Shown here: one piece after another, positions 45,750 to 53,906 of the stretch
Layout: each line of letters starts with the position of its first letter
How positions within the stretch are numbered: position 1 is the stretch's first letter
NCBI RefSeq assembly: GCF_900105075.1
Contig: NZ_FNSK01000001.1
Location: forward strand, 1,253,001-1,317,000
DNA from: Rhodobacter sp. 24-YEA-8
Lineage (GTDB): Bacteria; Pseudomonadota; Alphaproteobacteria; Rhodobacterales; Rhodobacteraceae
Direction of reading: 5' to 3'
DNA length: 64,000 nt
Position numbers and translations under genes: made by a program
Notes under the pieces: model-generated
The model's database searches: none
Seen by the model: only the letters and a program-made list of their open reading frames with translations
Told to the model about the DNA's origin: nothing

Positions 45750-47873
45750 ATGTTGATCGAGCTGGGGCATTTTGCCCTGATCCTGGCGCTGATGGTGGCG
45801 CTGATACAGACGATTCTGCCGCTTTGGGGCGCGCATCGGGGCAATCATATGCTTATGGCGCTGGCCGGACCTGCGGCGGTGGTGCAATTCGCGCTGGTCG
45901 GCTTTGCCTTTGCGGTGTTGATCCATGCCTTTGTCACCTCGGATTTCTCGGTGGCGCTGGTGGTGTCGAATTCGCATTCTCTGAAGCCGATGCTTTACAA
46001 GGTTTCAGGCACCTGGGGGAACCATGAGGGCTCGCTCCTTTTGTGGACGCTGATCCTCGCGCTGTTCGGGGCCTCGGCTGCCTGGTTCGGCGCCGGCCTG
46101 CCCGAGCGGCTGCGCGCCCGCGTCATCGGGGTCCAGGGCTCGATCGGGGTGGCGTTTCTTGCCTTCATGATCCTGACCTCGAACCCGTTTATCAGGATGG
46201 TCGAGGCGCCGATGGACGGGCGTGATCTGAACCCGTTGCTTCAGGATCCCGGTCTCGCCTTCCATCCGCCGTTTCTGTATCTCGGCTATGTCGGGCTTTC
46301 GATGTCTTTCAGCTTTGCCATCGCGGCGCTGATCGGGGGCAGGGTCGATGCGGCCTGGGCGCGGTGGGTGCGGCCCTGGACGCTGGCCGCCTGGGTTTTC
46401 CTGACCATTGGCATCGCGCTCGGGTCCTGGTGGGCCTATTACGAGCTTGGCTGGGGCGGGTTCTGGTTCTGGGATCCGGTCGAAAATGCCAGTTTCATGC
46501 CCTGGCTCCTCGCCGCCGCACTGTTGCATTCCGCCATCGTGGTGGAAAAGCGCGAAAGCCTGAAAGCCTGGACCATCCTTCTTGCGATCCTCGCCTTCGG
46601 GTTTTCGCTGATCGGTACCTTCATCGTGCGTTCGGGGGTGATCACCAGCGTACACAGCTTTGCCTCGGACCCCGAGCGCGGCGTGTTCATCCTGGCCATC
46701 CTTGGCTTTTTCACCGGCGGTGGTCTGGTGCTGTTCGCCGCCCGCGCCGGCGCGATGGAGGCGAAGGGCGTCTTCGGCATCGTCTCGCGTGAAAGCGCGC
46801 TGGTGGCGAATAATATCCTGCTCGCGGTGGCGGCTTTCGTGGTCTTTGTCGGCACCATGTGGCCACTGTTCGCCGAACTGGTGCTCGGCCGTGTGATGTC
46901 GGTGGGCGAGCCATTCTTCAATGCCGCTTTCACGCCGTTCTTTGTGGCGCTGGCGCTGATCCTGCCCTTTGGCGCCATGCTGGCCTGGAAGCGCGGCGAT
47001 TCCGGCCGGGTTACGACTGATCTCGGGCCGGCAGCGCTGGCGGCAGCCGGGGTTGCAGTTCTGTCGCTTGCGCTGCTGGCGGGCCATGGGATGATCGCGG
47101 CTGTGGCGCTGGTGGGGGCGGGCGCAGGGCTTGCCACCGTCTGGAAACAGATCCCCGCGCGGTTCCGGGCGCGACTCCCGCTTCTGATGCTGGCGCTTGC
47201 AGTGCTGGGGCTTATCTGGGCGGTGCAGACCGGGCGCTCGGCGCTCGGGCCTTTGGGCGTGATGCTTGGCTCCTGGGTGGTCTTTGGCGCATTGACCGAT
47301 CTTTGGGGGCGCAGCGGGCGTGGGGGGGACCGGCTTGGGCGTCTGATGCGACTGCCGCGCTCGGAATGGGGCAAGGTCGTGGCCCATGCCGGGATGGGCG
47401 TTACGGTTTTCGCCGTCTCGGCCCTCTTGGCCTGGAAGGTTGAGGAGATCAGTGTCGTCCGGGAGGGCGAGAGTTTCCGCCTTGGCCCTTATGATGTGCA
47501 GCTGGCCAATGTGCGCGAGGTGCGTGGCCCGAATTACATCTCGACCATGGCCGAAATGGTGGTGACGAGGGGCGGCGCGCGGGTTGTGGTGCTTTACCCG
47601 GAAAAACGGACCTATCCGGTGCAGGGGATGCCGACGACCGAGGCCGGGATTGATTACGGCTGGTTGCGCGACATCTACCTGGTGATCGGCGATCCGCAGG
47701 AGGGCGGCGGCTGGGCGGTACGTGCCTATATCGAACCCTTTGCCAACTGGCTTTGGGGCGGATGCCTGATGATGGCGCTTGGCGGGCTGATCAGCCTGAC
47801 CGACCGGCGTTACCGGGTGGCTGCGAGCGGGGCGAAGGCCGCGCCCAAAGGTGCAAAGGTGCCGGCGGAATGA
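45750..47873 (+). CDS. ccmF: Cytochrome c maturation heme lyase subunit CcmF
   Basis: Polytopic inner-membrane protein that, with CcmH/CcmI, ligates heme to apocytochrome c in the periplasm (System I; Ccl1 in R. capsulatus). The tryptophan-rich WWD heme-handling motif is WGGFWFWDPVENASFMPWL near residue 235. Conserved heme-His environments lie in GTWGNHEGSLLLW, PPFLYLGYVG and TFIVRSGVITSVHSF. Many hydrophobic segments span the first ~480 residues, and a large periplasmic domain (VREGESFRLGPYDVQLANVR) precedes the last membrane helix. The stop overlaps ccmH (ATGA). Confidence 0.96.
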   Translation: MLIELGHFALILALMVALIQTILPLWGAHRGNHMLMALAGPAAVVQFALVGFAFAVLIHAFVTSDFSVALVVSNSHSLKPMLYKVSGTWGNHEGSLLLWTLILALFGASAAWFGAGLPERLRARVIGVQGSIGVAFLAFMILTSNPFIRMVEAPMDGRDLNPLLQDPGLAFHPPFLYLGYVGLSMSFSFAIAALIGGRVDAAWARWVRPWTLAAWVFLTIGIALGSWWAYYELGWGGFWFWDPVENASFMPWLLAAALLHSAIVVEKRESLKAWTILLAILAFGFSLIGTFIVRSGVITSVHSFASDPERGVFILAILGFFTGGGLVLFAARAGAMEAKGVFGIVSRESALVANNILLAVAAFVVFVGTMWPLFAELVLGRVMSVGEPFFNAAFTPFFVALALILPFGAMLAWKRGDSGRVTTDLGPAALAAAGVAVLSLALLAGHGMIAAVALVGAGAGLATVWKQIPARFRARLPLLMLALAVLGLIWAVQTGRSALGPLGVMLGSWVVFGALTDLWGRSGRGGDRLGRLMRLPRSEWGKVVAHAGMGVTVFAVSALLAWKVEEISVVREGESFRLGPYDVQLANVREVRGPNYISTMAEMVVTRGGARVVVLYPEKRTYPVQGMPTTEAGIDYGWLRDIYLVIGDPQEGGGWAVRAYIEPFANWLWGGCLMMALGGLISLTDRRYRVAASGAKAAPKGAKVPAE

Positions 47874-48331
47874 GGCTTAAGGCGTTTTTCATCGCGGCGC
47901 TGATGCTGCTTGCGGGCCCCGTTCTGGCGGTACAGCCCGATGAGATCCTGGCGGATCCCGGCCTTGAAACCCGGGCCCGCATGATCAGCCGCGAGATCCG
48001 CTGTCCGGTCTGCCAGGGCGAGACCATTGACGATTCCACTGCGCCGATCAGCCGGGATCTGCGGCTGATCATTCGCGAGCGGCTGGTGGCGGGCGACAGC
48101 AATGACGAGGTCATCGACTTTGTGGTGGCGCGCTATGGCGAATTCGTGCTGTTCAACCCGCGCGCATCGGGATGGAACTGGATTTTGTGGCTCTCGGGGC
48201 CGGTGGCGCTGCTGGCTGCGGGGGGCGGGATATGGCTGGCGCGCCGCAAGCGCCAGGCTGCGGTGCCCGCTCCACCAGTGCCGCTGAGCGCCGAAGAAGA
48301 GGCGCGCCTGGCCGAGATTTTGAAGGACTGA
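47870..48331 (+). CDS. ccmH: Cytochrome c maturation protein CcmH
   Basis: Thiol-oxidoreductase (153 aa; Ccl2 in R. capsulatus) that reduces apocytochrome c cysteines for heme attachment. Signal peptide MRLKAFFIAALMLLAGPVLA, then the active-site motif in SREIRCPVCQGETIDDSTAP, the family block LRLIIRERLVAGDSNDEVID and FVVARYGEFVLFNPR, and one C-terminal membrane segment (WILWLSGPVALLAAGGGIWL). Coupled to ccmF by a 4-bp overlap. CcmG is not in this cluster. Confidence 0.95.
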   Translation: MRLKAFFIAALMLLAGPVLAVQPDEILADPGLETRARMISREIRCPVCQGETIDDSTAPISRDLRLIIRERLVAGDSNDEVIDFVVARYGEFVLFNPRASGWNWILWLSGPVALLAAGGGIWLARRKRQAAVPAPPVPLSAEEEARLAEILKD

Positions 48332-48592
48332 CGCGGCGTCCCGCCCGCTTTTGCTGAGCCCCGGCTTCAGCTTGTACGCCTCACCGGTGGTAAATGCCGA
48401 GAGCGACAAGGCGCAGTCCGGGCCGATCCGGGCTCTGGCCGGGATTTCGGCGAAGATGTCGCGGCGTTTCCTGAAAATCGTCCGGCGCGCCTTGCCACTG
48501 CGCAAGCCCCACTTTCCTTTGATACATTCCCATGCTAGCAGCGCGCCCACACACGGGCCGCATCTGTGGCCCCCCAGAATTTGGAGAGCCCC

Positions 48593-49015
48593 ATGGCCCT
48601 TGAGCGCACCTTCTCGATCATCAAACCCGATGCCACCAAACGCAACCTGACCGGCAAGATCGTCGCGAAATTCGAAGAGGCCGGCCTGCGCGTCGTCGCA
48701 TCGAAGCGCGTGCAGCTGACCGCCGCTCAGGCTGGTGAGTTCTACGGCGAGCACCGTGACCGCCCCTTCTATGGCGAACTCGTCTCCTTCATGATCTCGG
48801 AGCCGGTGGTTCTGCAGGTGCTGGAAGGTGAAGGCGCGATCGCGAAAAACCGCGAAGTCATGGGCGCGACCGATCCGGCTGCGGCTGCAGAGGGCACCAT
48901 CCGCAAGGAATTCGCGCTGTCGAAAGGCGAAAACTCGGTTCACGGCTCGGACAGCCCGGAATCGGCTGCCCGCGAGATCGCCTTCTTCTTCTCGGGTCTT
49001 GAACTGGTCGGCTGA
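48593..49015 (+). CDS. ndk: Nucleoside diphosphate kinase (140 aa)
   Basis: Transfers the gamma phosphate between nucleoside tri- and diphosphates. Full-length with [58 protein letters not shown] and the catalytic His in [25 protein letters not shown] lies 6-8 bp before the ATG. A single gene with its own terminator. Confidence 0.97.
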   Translation: MALERTFSIIKPDATKRNLTGKIVAKFEEAGLRVVASKRVQLTAAQAGEFYGEHRDRPFYGELVSFMISEPVVLQVLEGEGAIAKNREVMGATDPAAAAEGTIRKEFALSKGENSVHGSDSPESAAREIAFFFSGLELVG

Positions 49016-49033
49016 GCCGCCGGTTGAACAGGA

Positions 49034-49059
49034 GCCGAAATCTGAATTCAGATTTCGGC
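49034..49059. repeat. Perfect 26-bp palindrome after ndk
   Basis: Arms GCCGAAATCTGAA and TTCAGATTTCGGC abut with no spacer. There is no T tract, so it is not a terminator; as RNA it would form a hairpin, as DNA a symmetrical protein site. Confidence 0.7.
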
Positions 49060-49060
49060 A

Positions 49061-49082
49061 CAAATTCCTGCTCAGGAATTTG
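49061..49082. repeat. 22-bp inverted repeat next to the first palindrome
   Basis: CAAATTCCTG-CT-CAGGAATTTG: perfect 10-bp arms with a 2-base spacer, one base after the previous palindrome. Confidence 0.7.
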
Positions 49083-49114
49083 AGCGCGCCTCTGGTTCAG
49101 GGGCGCGCTTTTTT
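49083..49114 (+). terminator. ndk terminator
   Basis: GCGCGCC (49,084-49,090) pairs with GGCGCGC (49,102-49,108), followed by six T, 70-100 bp after the ndk stop. It converges with cueR's 3' end. Confidence 0.85.
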
Positions 49115-49116
49115 GC

Positions 49117-49530
49117 TCAGGCGCAGCAGTCTTTGCCGGATGGACTGTCTGAAGCCAGCCCCGCGAGGATCGGGCAATCGGGCCGATGATCACCGGCGCA
49201 GGCGCTGACAAGGTCTGTAAGCGTTGCCTGCATCGCCTTCAGCTCTTTGATTTTCGCCGCAATCTGGGTGAGATGGCTTTGCGCCAGCGCTTTGACATCG
49301 GCGCTCGCCCGCGACTGATCCTCATAAAGGGCCATCAGCGCCCGGCATTCCCCGATGGTAAAGCCAAGCGAGCGCGCGCGGCCGAGAAAGGCGAGTTTGT
49401 GCAGGTCGCTCTCGCGAAATGCGCGGTAGCCATTGGCGGCGCGCAAGGGGCGGATCAGGCCGATCTCCTCGTAATAGCGGATGGTTTTTGCGGGCAGGCC
49501 GGCGCGCGCGGCCACGTCTTTGATGTTCAT
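49117..49530 (-). CDS. cueR: Cu(I)-responsive MerR regulator CueR/HmrR (137 aa)
   Basis: Winged helix [40 protein letters not shown], dimerisation helix ([20 protein letters not shown]) and the C-terminal copper loop CAGDHRPDC (the two metal Cys), with extra Cys at the very end (DCCA). It is coupled to copA by a 4-bp overlap (copA first), so copper-induced readthrough also raises the regulator. Expected binding sites are the two 19-bp-spacer promoters near 51,962 and 52,054. Confidence 0.93.
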   Translation of the reverse strand: MNIKDVAARAGLPAKTIRYYEEIGLIRPLRAANGYRAFRESDLHKLAFLGRARSLGFTIGECRALMALYEDQSRASADVKALAQSHLTQIAAKIKELKAMQATLTDLVSACAGDHRPDCPILAGLASDSPSGKDCCA

Positions 49531-51938
49531 TGCACAGCCCTCACAAAGCGCAATCTCAGCGCATTGGTCAGCACGAAGATCGAGGATAAAGCCATCGCCC
49601 CCGCCGCCAGCATCGGCGACAGCTGCGGGCCGCCAAAGGGCACCAGTACGCCCGCGGCCACCGGGATCAGCGCGGTATTATAGCCGAAAGCCCAGATCAG
49701 GTTCTCGCGGATATTCTTCATCACCGCGCGGCTGAGCCGCAGCGCCGAAGCCACTGCCAGCGGATCACCCCGCATCAGCACGACATCGCCCGCCTCGATC
49801 GCCACATCGCTGCCCGATCCCATCGAGATCCCGACCCCGGCCGCCGCCAGCGCCGGTGCGTCATTGATGCCATCGCCGACAAATGCGCCGCCGATCCGGC
49901 TGACGATCTCTTGCTTGCCTTCCGGCAACACGCCGGCATGGACCTCTTCGATGCCAAGCCGGGCGGCGACATGGCGCGCGGCTGCTTCGGTATCGCCCGA
50001 GATCATCGCCGGCGTCACGCCCATCTCTTTCAGCGCCGCAATGGCGCGGGCCGAGCCGGGTTTCAGCTGATCCGCCACCCGGATCAACCCGGCCACCTCG
50101 CCGTCTTTTGCGACAAAGACCAGGCTTTCGCCACGTGCAGCGGCTGCCTCGGCACTGGCCACCAGTGCCTCGGGGATATGGTCAAACATCCGTGCGGCAC
50201 CGACGGCGATGCGGCTTTCCCCGACAAGGGCCTCGGCGCCGTAGCCGGGGCGGGTGGAGAAGTCGCGCGCGTCCGGGATGTCACCTCCGGCGGCGGCGAG
50301 GATCGCATTGGCCAGCGGATGTTCCGAGCCACGCTCGACCGCCGCCGCAAGGGGCAGGAGGGTCGCGTCCCCCTCGATCCCGACCACATGCGGGCGGCCC
50401 TCGGTCAGGGTTCCGGTTTTATCAAAGCTGATACGCCTCTGATCGGAAAGCCGTTGCAGCGCCTCGCCGCGCCGGAACAACACACCCATCTGCGCCGCAC
50501 GACCCGTGCCGACCAGGATCGAAACCGGGGTGGCGAGACCCATCGCACAGGGGCAGGCGATGATCAGGACAGAGACTCCGGCGACCAGCGCCCGGGCCAC
50601 ATCGCCGGTCAGCGCAAGCCAAAGCCCAACGGTCACTGCCGCCACACCCAGAACCGCCGGCACAAACCACATGGTCACGCGGTCGATCAGCGCCTCGACC
50701 GGCAGTTTCGAGCCCTGGGCTTCTTCGACCATGGCGGTGATACGGGCCAGAACCGTATCTGCCCCCACCGCCGAGACCTCGATCACCAATGCCCCATTGC
50801 CGTTGACGGTGCCGCCGGTCACGCGGTCGTCAGCCGTTTTGGCCACCGGCAACGGCTCGCCGGTGAGCATGCTTTCATCCACCGCAGACATGCCCGAGAT
50901 CACCCGCCCGTCGACCGGCACCCGTTCTCCGGCGCGCAGCGCAACCCGCATTCCGGGGGTGAGATCCGCGACCGCGATATCGGTCCCGTCTTCAAGCCGC
51001 GCAGTTTTCGGCTGCAGGCCGATCAGGCCGGCAATGGCGGCACCGGCACGACCACGTGCCCGCGCCTCCATCGCACGACCGGCAAGGATCAGCGCCACGA
51101 TCACGGCGGCGGCCTCGAAATAGACGGCGCGGGCGCTTTCGGGAAACAGCCCGGGCAGGGCCAGAACCAGCGCCGAGTAGGACCAGGCCGCCAGTGTGCC
51201 AAGCGCCACGAGACTGTTCATATCGGGGGCGGCCCGCAACAGCGCCGGGATGCCTTTGACGAAGAACCGCCTGCCGGGGAATGCCAGAACCAGGCTCGCC
51301 AGCACGAATTGCATCAGCCAGATCTGGGTGGTGCCAAAAGCCATATGCAGCCAATGGTGGAAGGACGGGATCAGATGGCCGCCCATCTCGGTCACAAAGA
51401 CGGGCAGGGTGAGCACCGCCGCGATCAGCGTATCGCGCCACAGGATCCGTTCATCACGTCCCGGATCCGCAGGGGGCGCGGTCGCCAGCGGCACCGTCTT
51501 ATAGCCCGCTTTGGTGACCGCATTGGCAAGGGCGGCCGGATCCGATGTTTGCCACAGTTCGACTGTCGCGCGCCGTGTCGCCAGATTGGCTGTGGCCGAG
51601 ATCACGCCCGGCTGCGCCTTCAGCACCCGCTCCACCCGTCCGGTACAGGAGGCGCAGGTCATGCCCTCGACCGAAAGCTCGACCGTCACGGGCTTGACCG
51701 GATAGCCGATTTTCGCGACGCTGGCGGCAAGCGCTTGCGGATCGGCCGGGGCGTGATAGCGCACCTGCGCCTCGCCAGTGGCGAAATTGGCGCTGGCCTC
51801 CTCGACGCCAGGCACGGCTTTCAGCGCGCGCTCCACGCGACCGGTGCAGGAGGCGCAGGTCATGCCCTCCAGCTGAAGTCGGGCGAGGCTGGCCTGGTCT
51901 GCTGCAGTATGGTGCGGGGGTGTCAGAGTACTGGTCAT
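49527..51938 (-). CDS. copA: Copper-exporting P-type ATPase CopA (803 aa)
   Basis: P1B-1 ATPase pumping Cu(I) out of the cytoplasm. Two N-terminal heavy-metal-binding domains, each with [16 protein letters not shown] or a near copy (around residues 25 and 93), are followed by membrane segments, the actuator TGE ([10 protein letters not shown]), the intramembrane CPC ([13 protein letters not shown]), the phosphorylation site [10 protein letters not shown], the HP motif (SEHPLA) and [11 protein letters not shown]-terminal membrane segments end the protein. Divergent from copZ. Confidence 0.97.
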   Translation of the reverse strand: MTSTLTPPHHTAADQASLARLQLEGMTCASCTGRVERALKAVPGVEEASANFATGEAQVRYHAPADPQALAASVAKIGYPVKPVTVELSVEGMTCASCTGRVERVLKAQPGVISATANLATRRATVELWQTSDPAALANAVTKAGYKTVPLATAPPADPGRDERILWRDTLIAAVLTLPVFVTEMGGHLIPSFHHWLHMAFGTTQIWLMQFVLASLVLAFPGRRFFVKGIPALLRAAPDMNSLVALGTLAAWSYSALVLALPGLFPESARAVYFEAAAVIVALILAGRAMEARARGRAGAAIAGLIGLQPKTARLEDGTDIAVADLTPGMRVALRAGERVPVDGRVISGMSAVDESMLTGEPLPVAKTADDRVTGGTVNGNGALVIEVSAVGADTVLARITAMVEEAQGSKLPVEALIDRVTMWFVPAVLGVAAVTVGLWLALTGDVARALVAGVSVLIIACPCAMGLATPVSILVGTGRAAQMGVLFRRGEALQRLSDQRRISFDKTGTLTEGRPHVVGIEGDATLLPLAAAVERGSEHPLANAILAAAGGDIPDARDFSTRPGYGAEALVGESRIAVGAARMFDHIPEALVASAEAAAARGESLVFVAKDGEVAGLIRVADQLKPGSARAIAALKEMGVTPAMISGDTEAAARHVAARLGIEEVHAGVLPEGKQEIVSRIGGAFVGDGINDAPALAAAGVGISMGSGSDVAIEAGDVVLMRGDPLAVASALRLSRAVMKNIRENLIWAFGYNTALIPVAAGVLVPFGGPQLSPMLAAGAMALSSIFVLTNALRLRFVRAVQ

Positions 51939-51961
51939 GGAATGATCCCTTTCGGGTAAGA

Positions 51962-51992
51962 CATATGAGGCTTCCGGTCACAGGAAGGTCAA
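51962..51992 (-). promoter_or_regulatory. CueR-type promoter of copA-cueR
   Basis: Leftward -35 TTGACC (51,992-51,987) and -10 CATATG (51,967-51,962) are separated by 19 bp; the spacer contains the dyad CTTCC...GGAAG. An overlong 19-bp spacer with a dyad is the mark of MerR-family promoters. Confidence 0.82.
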
Positions 51993-52053
51993 GACCCCTG
52001 GCCGGGAAAATGTCATGCGGCTTTTGCATGGCTGGTTTGTGCCATCGCAGGGC

Positions 52054-52084
52054 TTGACCTTACCCCTGCGGGAAGGCGCATATC
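52054..52084 (+). promoter_or_regulatory. CueR-type promoter of copZ
   Basis: Rightward -35 TTGACC (52,054-52,059) and -10 CATATC (52,079-52,084) have a 19-bp spacer with the dyad CCTTACC...GGAAGG, matching the copA promoter on the other strand. Confidence 0.82.
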
Positions 52085-52107
52085 ACGGTGAAAGACAGGA
52101 GATCACG

Positions 52108-52299
52108 ATGATCAGACTTTCGGTTCCCGATATGAATTGCGGCCATTGCAAAGCCTCGGTGGAGGCGGCGCTGAAGCCGATTGCGCAAAGCGTTGCGGTC
52201 GATCTGGCCCAGCGCGAGGTGACGGTTGAGGGCGCGGATGCCGGTGCGGCTGTGGCGGCGCTGGATGAGGCAGGCTTTCCGGCGACGGTGCTTGCCTGA
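52108..52299 (+). CDS. copZ: Copper chaperone CopZ (63 aa)
   Basis: A single heavy-metal-associated domain, MIRLSVPDMNCGHCKASVEA, with the metal pair C11-x-x-C14, and the family end block DEAGFPATVL. It would carry Cu(I) to CopA. An AGGAG lies 7 bp before the ATG, downstream of its own CueR-type promoter. Confidence 0.92.
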   Translation: MIRLSVPDMNCGHCKASVEAALKPIAQSVAVDLAQREVTVEGADAGAAVAALDEAGFPATVLA

Positions 52300-52513
52300 G
52301 CCGGTGCTGACCTGGCTGGCGCCGTTTAGGGGGCGTCAGCCGCGCAGTTTCTCGTCATTTTGCCCTTCTGAGCGGCACGGACTGTGGCGAATGCCGCACA
52401 TGTGAACATTCACGACGGATTGGTGCCGAATCACCCACTTGTATAGTGTTTCGCGAAAGCGCAAATGAGGTTTCAGAGCAGCATCGCTGCTTTTTACCTC
52501 GTGGAGCAGTAAA

Positions 52514-52645
52514 ATGGCGACGAAACAACAACCTCAGCAGGGTGGAAGCCAATCCCCCGCACCCCAGCAGCAACAGCAGCAGGGCAGCACCCCGCAGCAG
52601 CAGCAGGGCGGAAAAACGATTTTCACGGACTGGGCTTCGATCTGA
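52514..52645 (+). CDS. Gln-rich 43-aa microprotein
   Basis: The frame starts MATKQQPQQGGSQSPAPQQQ and ends GGKTIFTDWASI, with two Gln runs in a Gly/Ser/Pro background, so it should be disordered except for the C-terminal hydrophobic tag. GGAG lies 9 bp upstream, a GCAGC-ATC-GCTGC hairpin with T tract stands before it (about 52,484-52,499), and a terminator follows at 52,702-52,728. That unit structure supports a real gene. No function known. Confidence 0.55.
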   Translation: MATKQQPQQGGSQSPAPQQQQQQGSTPQQQQGGKTIFTDWASI

Positions 52646-52701
52646 GCCCATACGGCTGACCGGTGGGATGACCCCTGGTCGGAGCGTCGGAACAAAGAAC
52701 A

Positions 52702-52728
52702 GGGTCGGCCCCGGAGGCCGGCCCTTTT
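52702..52728 (+). terminator. Terminator after the Gln-rich gene
   Basis: GGGTCGGCC (52,702-52,710) pairs with GGCCGGCCC (52,716-52,724; one G-T pair), followed by four T. Confidence 0.72.
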
Positions 52729-52864
52729 GCGTTTCACTGATGCGCTGCCAACGCGTGCATTCCGGGCGTGTATTCCGGGCGCGCGGGTCGGGCAGAGCGG
52801 TTTGCCCAGGCCGGGATCAGAGGCGGGGCTTGCAGCCCGCCGTCGGGGCTGCGAAACTTGCACC

Positions 52865-53239
52865 ATGACACAGCCACAGCCTGATCAGTCCGGTCCTCAG
52901 GAGGACGCCGTCTCGTCGATTCCAAATCTTGGGCCGGCGACCGAGGCCGCCTTCGCGCGTGCCGGGATCCTCAGCGCCGGCGAGCTGCGGGCACTGGGGG
53001 CTGATGAGGGCTATCGCCGGCTGCTGCTTTCAGGCAGCAGACCGCATTTCATCGGCTATTATGTCATCGTGATGGGCCTGCAGGGGCGGCCCTGGAATGA
53101 TTGTAAGGGCGAAGAGAAAAAGGCCCTGCGCAAACGGTTTGATGCAATCTGCAAAGAGACGCGCAATTCCGACAGCGGCCGCAATCTGGCGCTGGATCAG
53201 GCGCTGCGCGATATCGGCGTGGTCGCAAAAGCCAGCTGA
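52865..53239 (+). CDS. TfoX/Sxy C-terminal domain protein (124 aa)
   Basis: The core SSIPNLGPATEAAFARAGIL, SAGELRALGADEGYRRLLLS then FIGYYVIVMGLQGRPWNDCK and EEKKALRKRFDAIC is the TfoX C-terminal helix-hairpin-helix-like fold. The N-terminal TfoX domain is absent, as in many alphaproteobacterial versions. In gammaproteobacteria TfoX regulates competence; a similar role here is not established. Start ATG 52,865 is chosen as the first residue before the domain. Confidence 0.85.
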   Translation: MTQPQPDQSGPQEDAVSSIPNLGPATEAAFARAGILSAGELRALGADEGYRRLLLSGSRPHFIGYYVIVMGLQGRPWNDCKGEEKKALRKRFDAICKETRNSDSGRNLALDQALRDIGVVAKAS

Positions 53240-53264
53240 GCGACGGCGCCCGCACCGTGATGCC

Positions 53265-53699
53265 TCAGGCGACACGCAGCTGGCGGGCGAGGGCGTCATT
53301 GCCATCCACAAGGTCAGACAGCCGCGTGGCGTCAAGCCTTGCGTAAAACGCATCCAGCGCCCCGTTGAGCACACAGGTCAGCCGGCAGTTTCCGGCCAGC
53401 GGGCAGTCGCCCTTTTCCGGGCCGATGCAATCGCTGAAGGCCAGCACGCGTTCGAATTTGCGAAACACCTCGCCGACCGTCACCTCTTCGGGCGGGCGCG
53501 CCAGTGTCAGCCCGCCGGAACGTCCGCGAATGGTTTTCAGGAAACCCTGCTGCGCCAGCAGATAAATGACCTGGGCGAGATGGTTCTCCGAGGCATTGCA
53601 GGCCTGGGCAATCTCGGTCCGCCGGACGATCCGGCCGGGATTCACGGCACAAAACATCAGGGTCTTCATGGCGAGGCTCGTGCGCGTGGTCAGATGCAT
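53265..53699 (-). CDS. Rrf2-family regulator, NsrR-like (144 aa)
   Basis: Winged helix: HLTTRTSLAMKTLMFCAVNP, RIVRRTEIAQACNASENHLA, QVIYLLAQQGFLKTIRGRSG, GLTLARP, then the dimer helix (VGEVFRKFERVLAFSDC). Three Cys in CIGPEKGDCPLAGNC suit an iron-sulfur cluster as in NsrR, which senses nitric oxide. Start chosen at M of MHLTTRT; a longer GTG/ATG frame upstream is open. It diverges from glgP. Which genes it controls is unknown. Confidence 0.85.
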   Translation of the reverse strand: MHLTTRTSLAMKTLMFCAVNPGRIVRRTEIAQACNASENHLAQVIYLLAQQGFLKTIRGRSGGLTLARPPEEVTVGEVFRKFERVLAFSDCIGPEKGDCPLAGNCRLTCVLNGALDAFYARLDATRLSDLVDGNDALARQLRVA

Positions 53700-53906
53700 T
53701 CCCGGGTCTCCTGGATGATGAATACCCATGTTTTCCGGGCCCGGGACCGGGTCGCGCCATGACATAGATCAGATATGCCTTTTTCCGTGGCGCTTTTTCA
53801 GGCCAGGGAGGGGCGGATATGGCGCAATATGCAGATGCAGCATTGCGCTTGATCCGCGCCGCCTGTTCATATGGGTCGTAACCGTTAGCGAGACAGGTGT
53901 TCCCAG

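Noticed and set aside
46005..47387. A 460-codon minus-strand open frame opposite ccmF
   Set aside because: Antisense to an unmistakable CcmF; composition is that of a shadow frame.
49911..51959. A 682-codon plus-strand open frame opposite copA
   Set aside because: His/Arg/Gly-rich antisense shadow; copA on the minus strand has every P-type ATPase motif.
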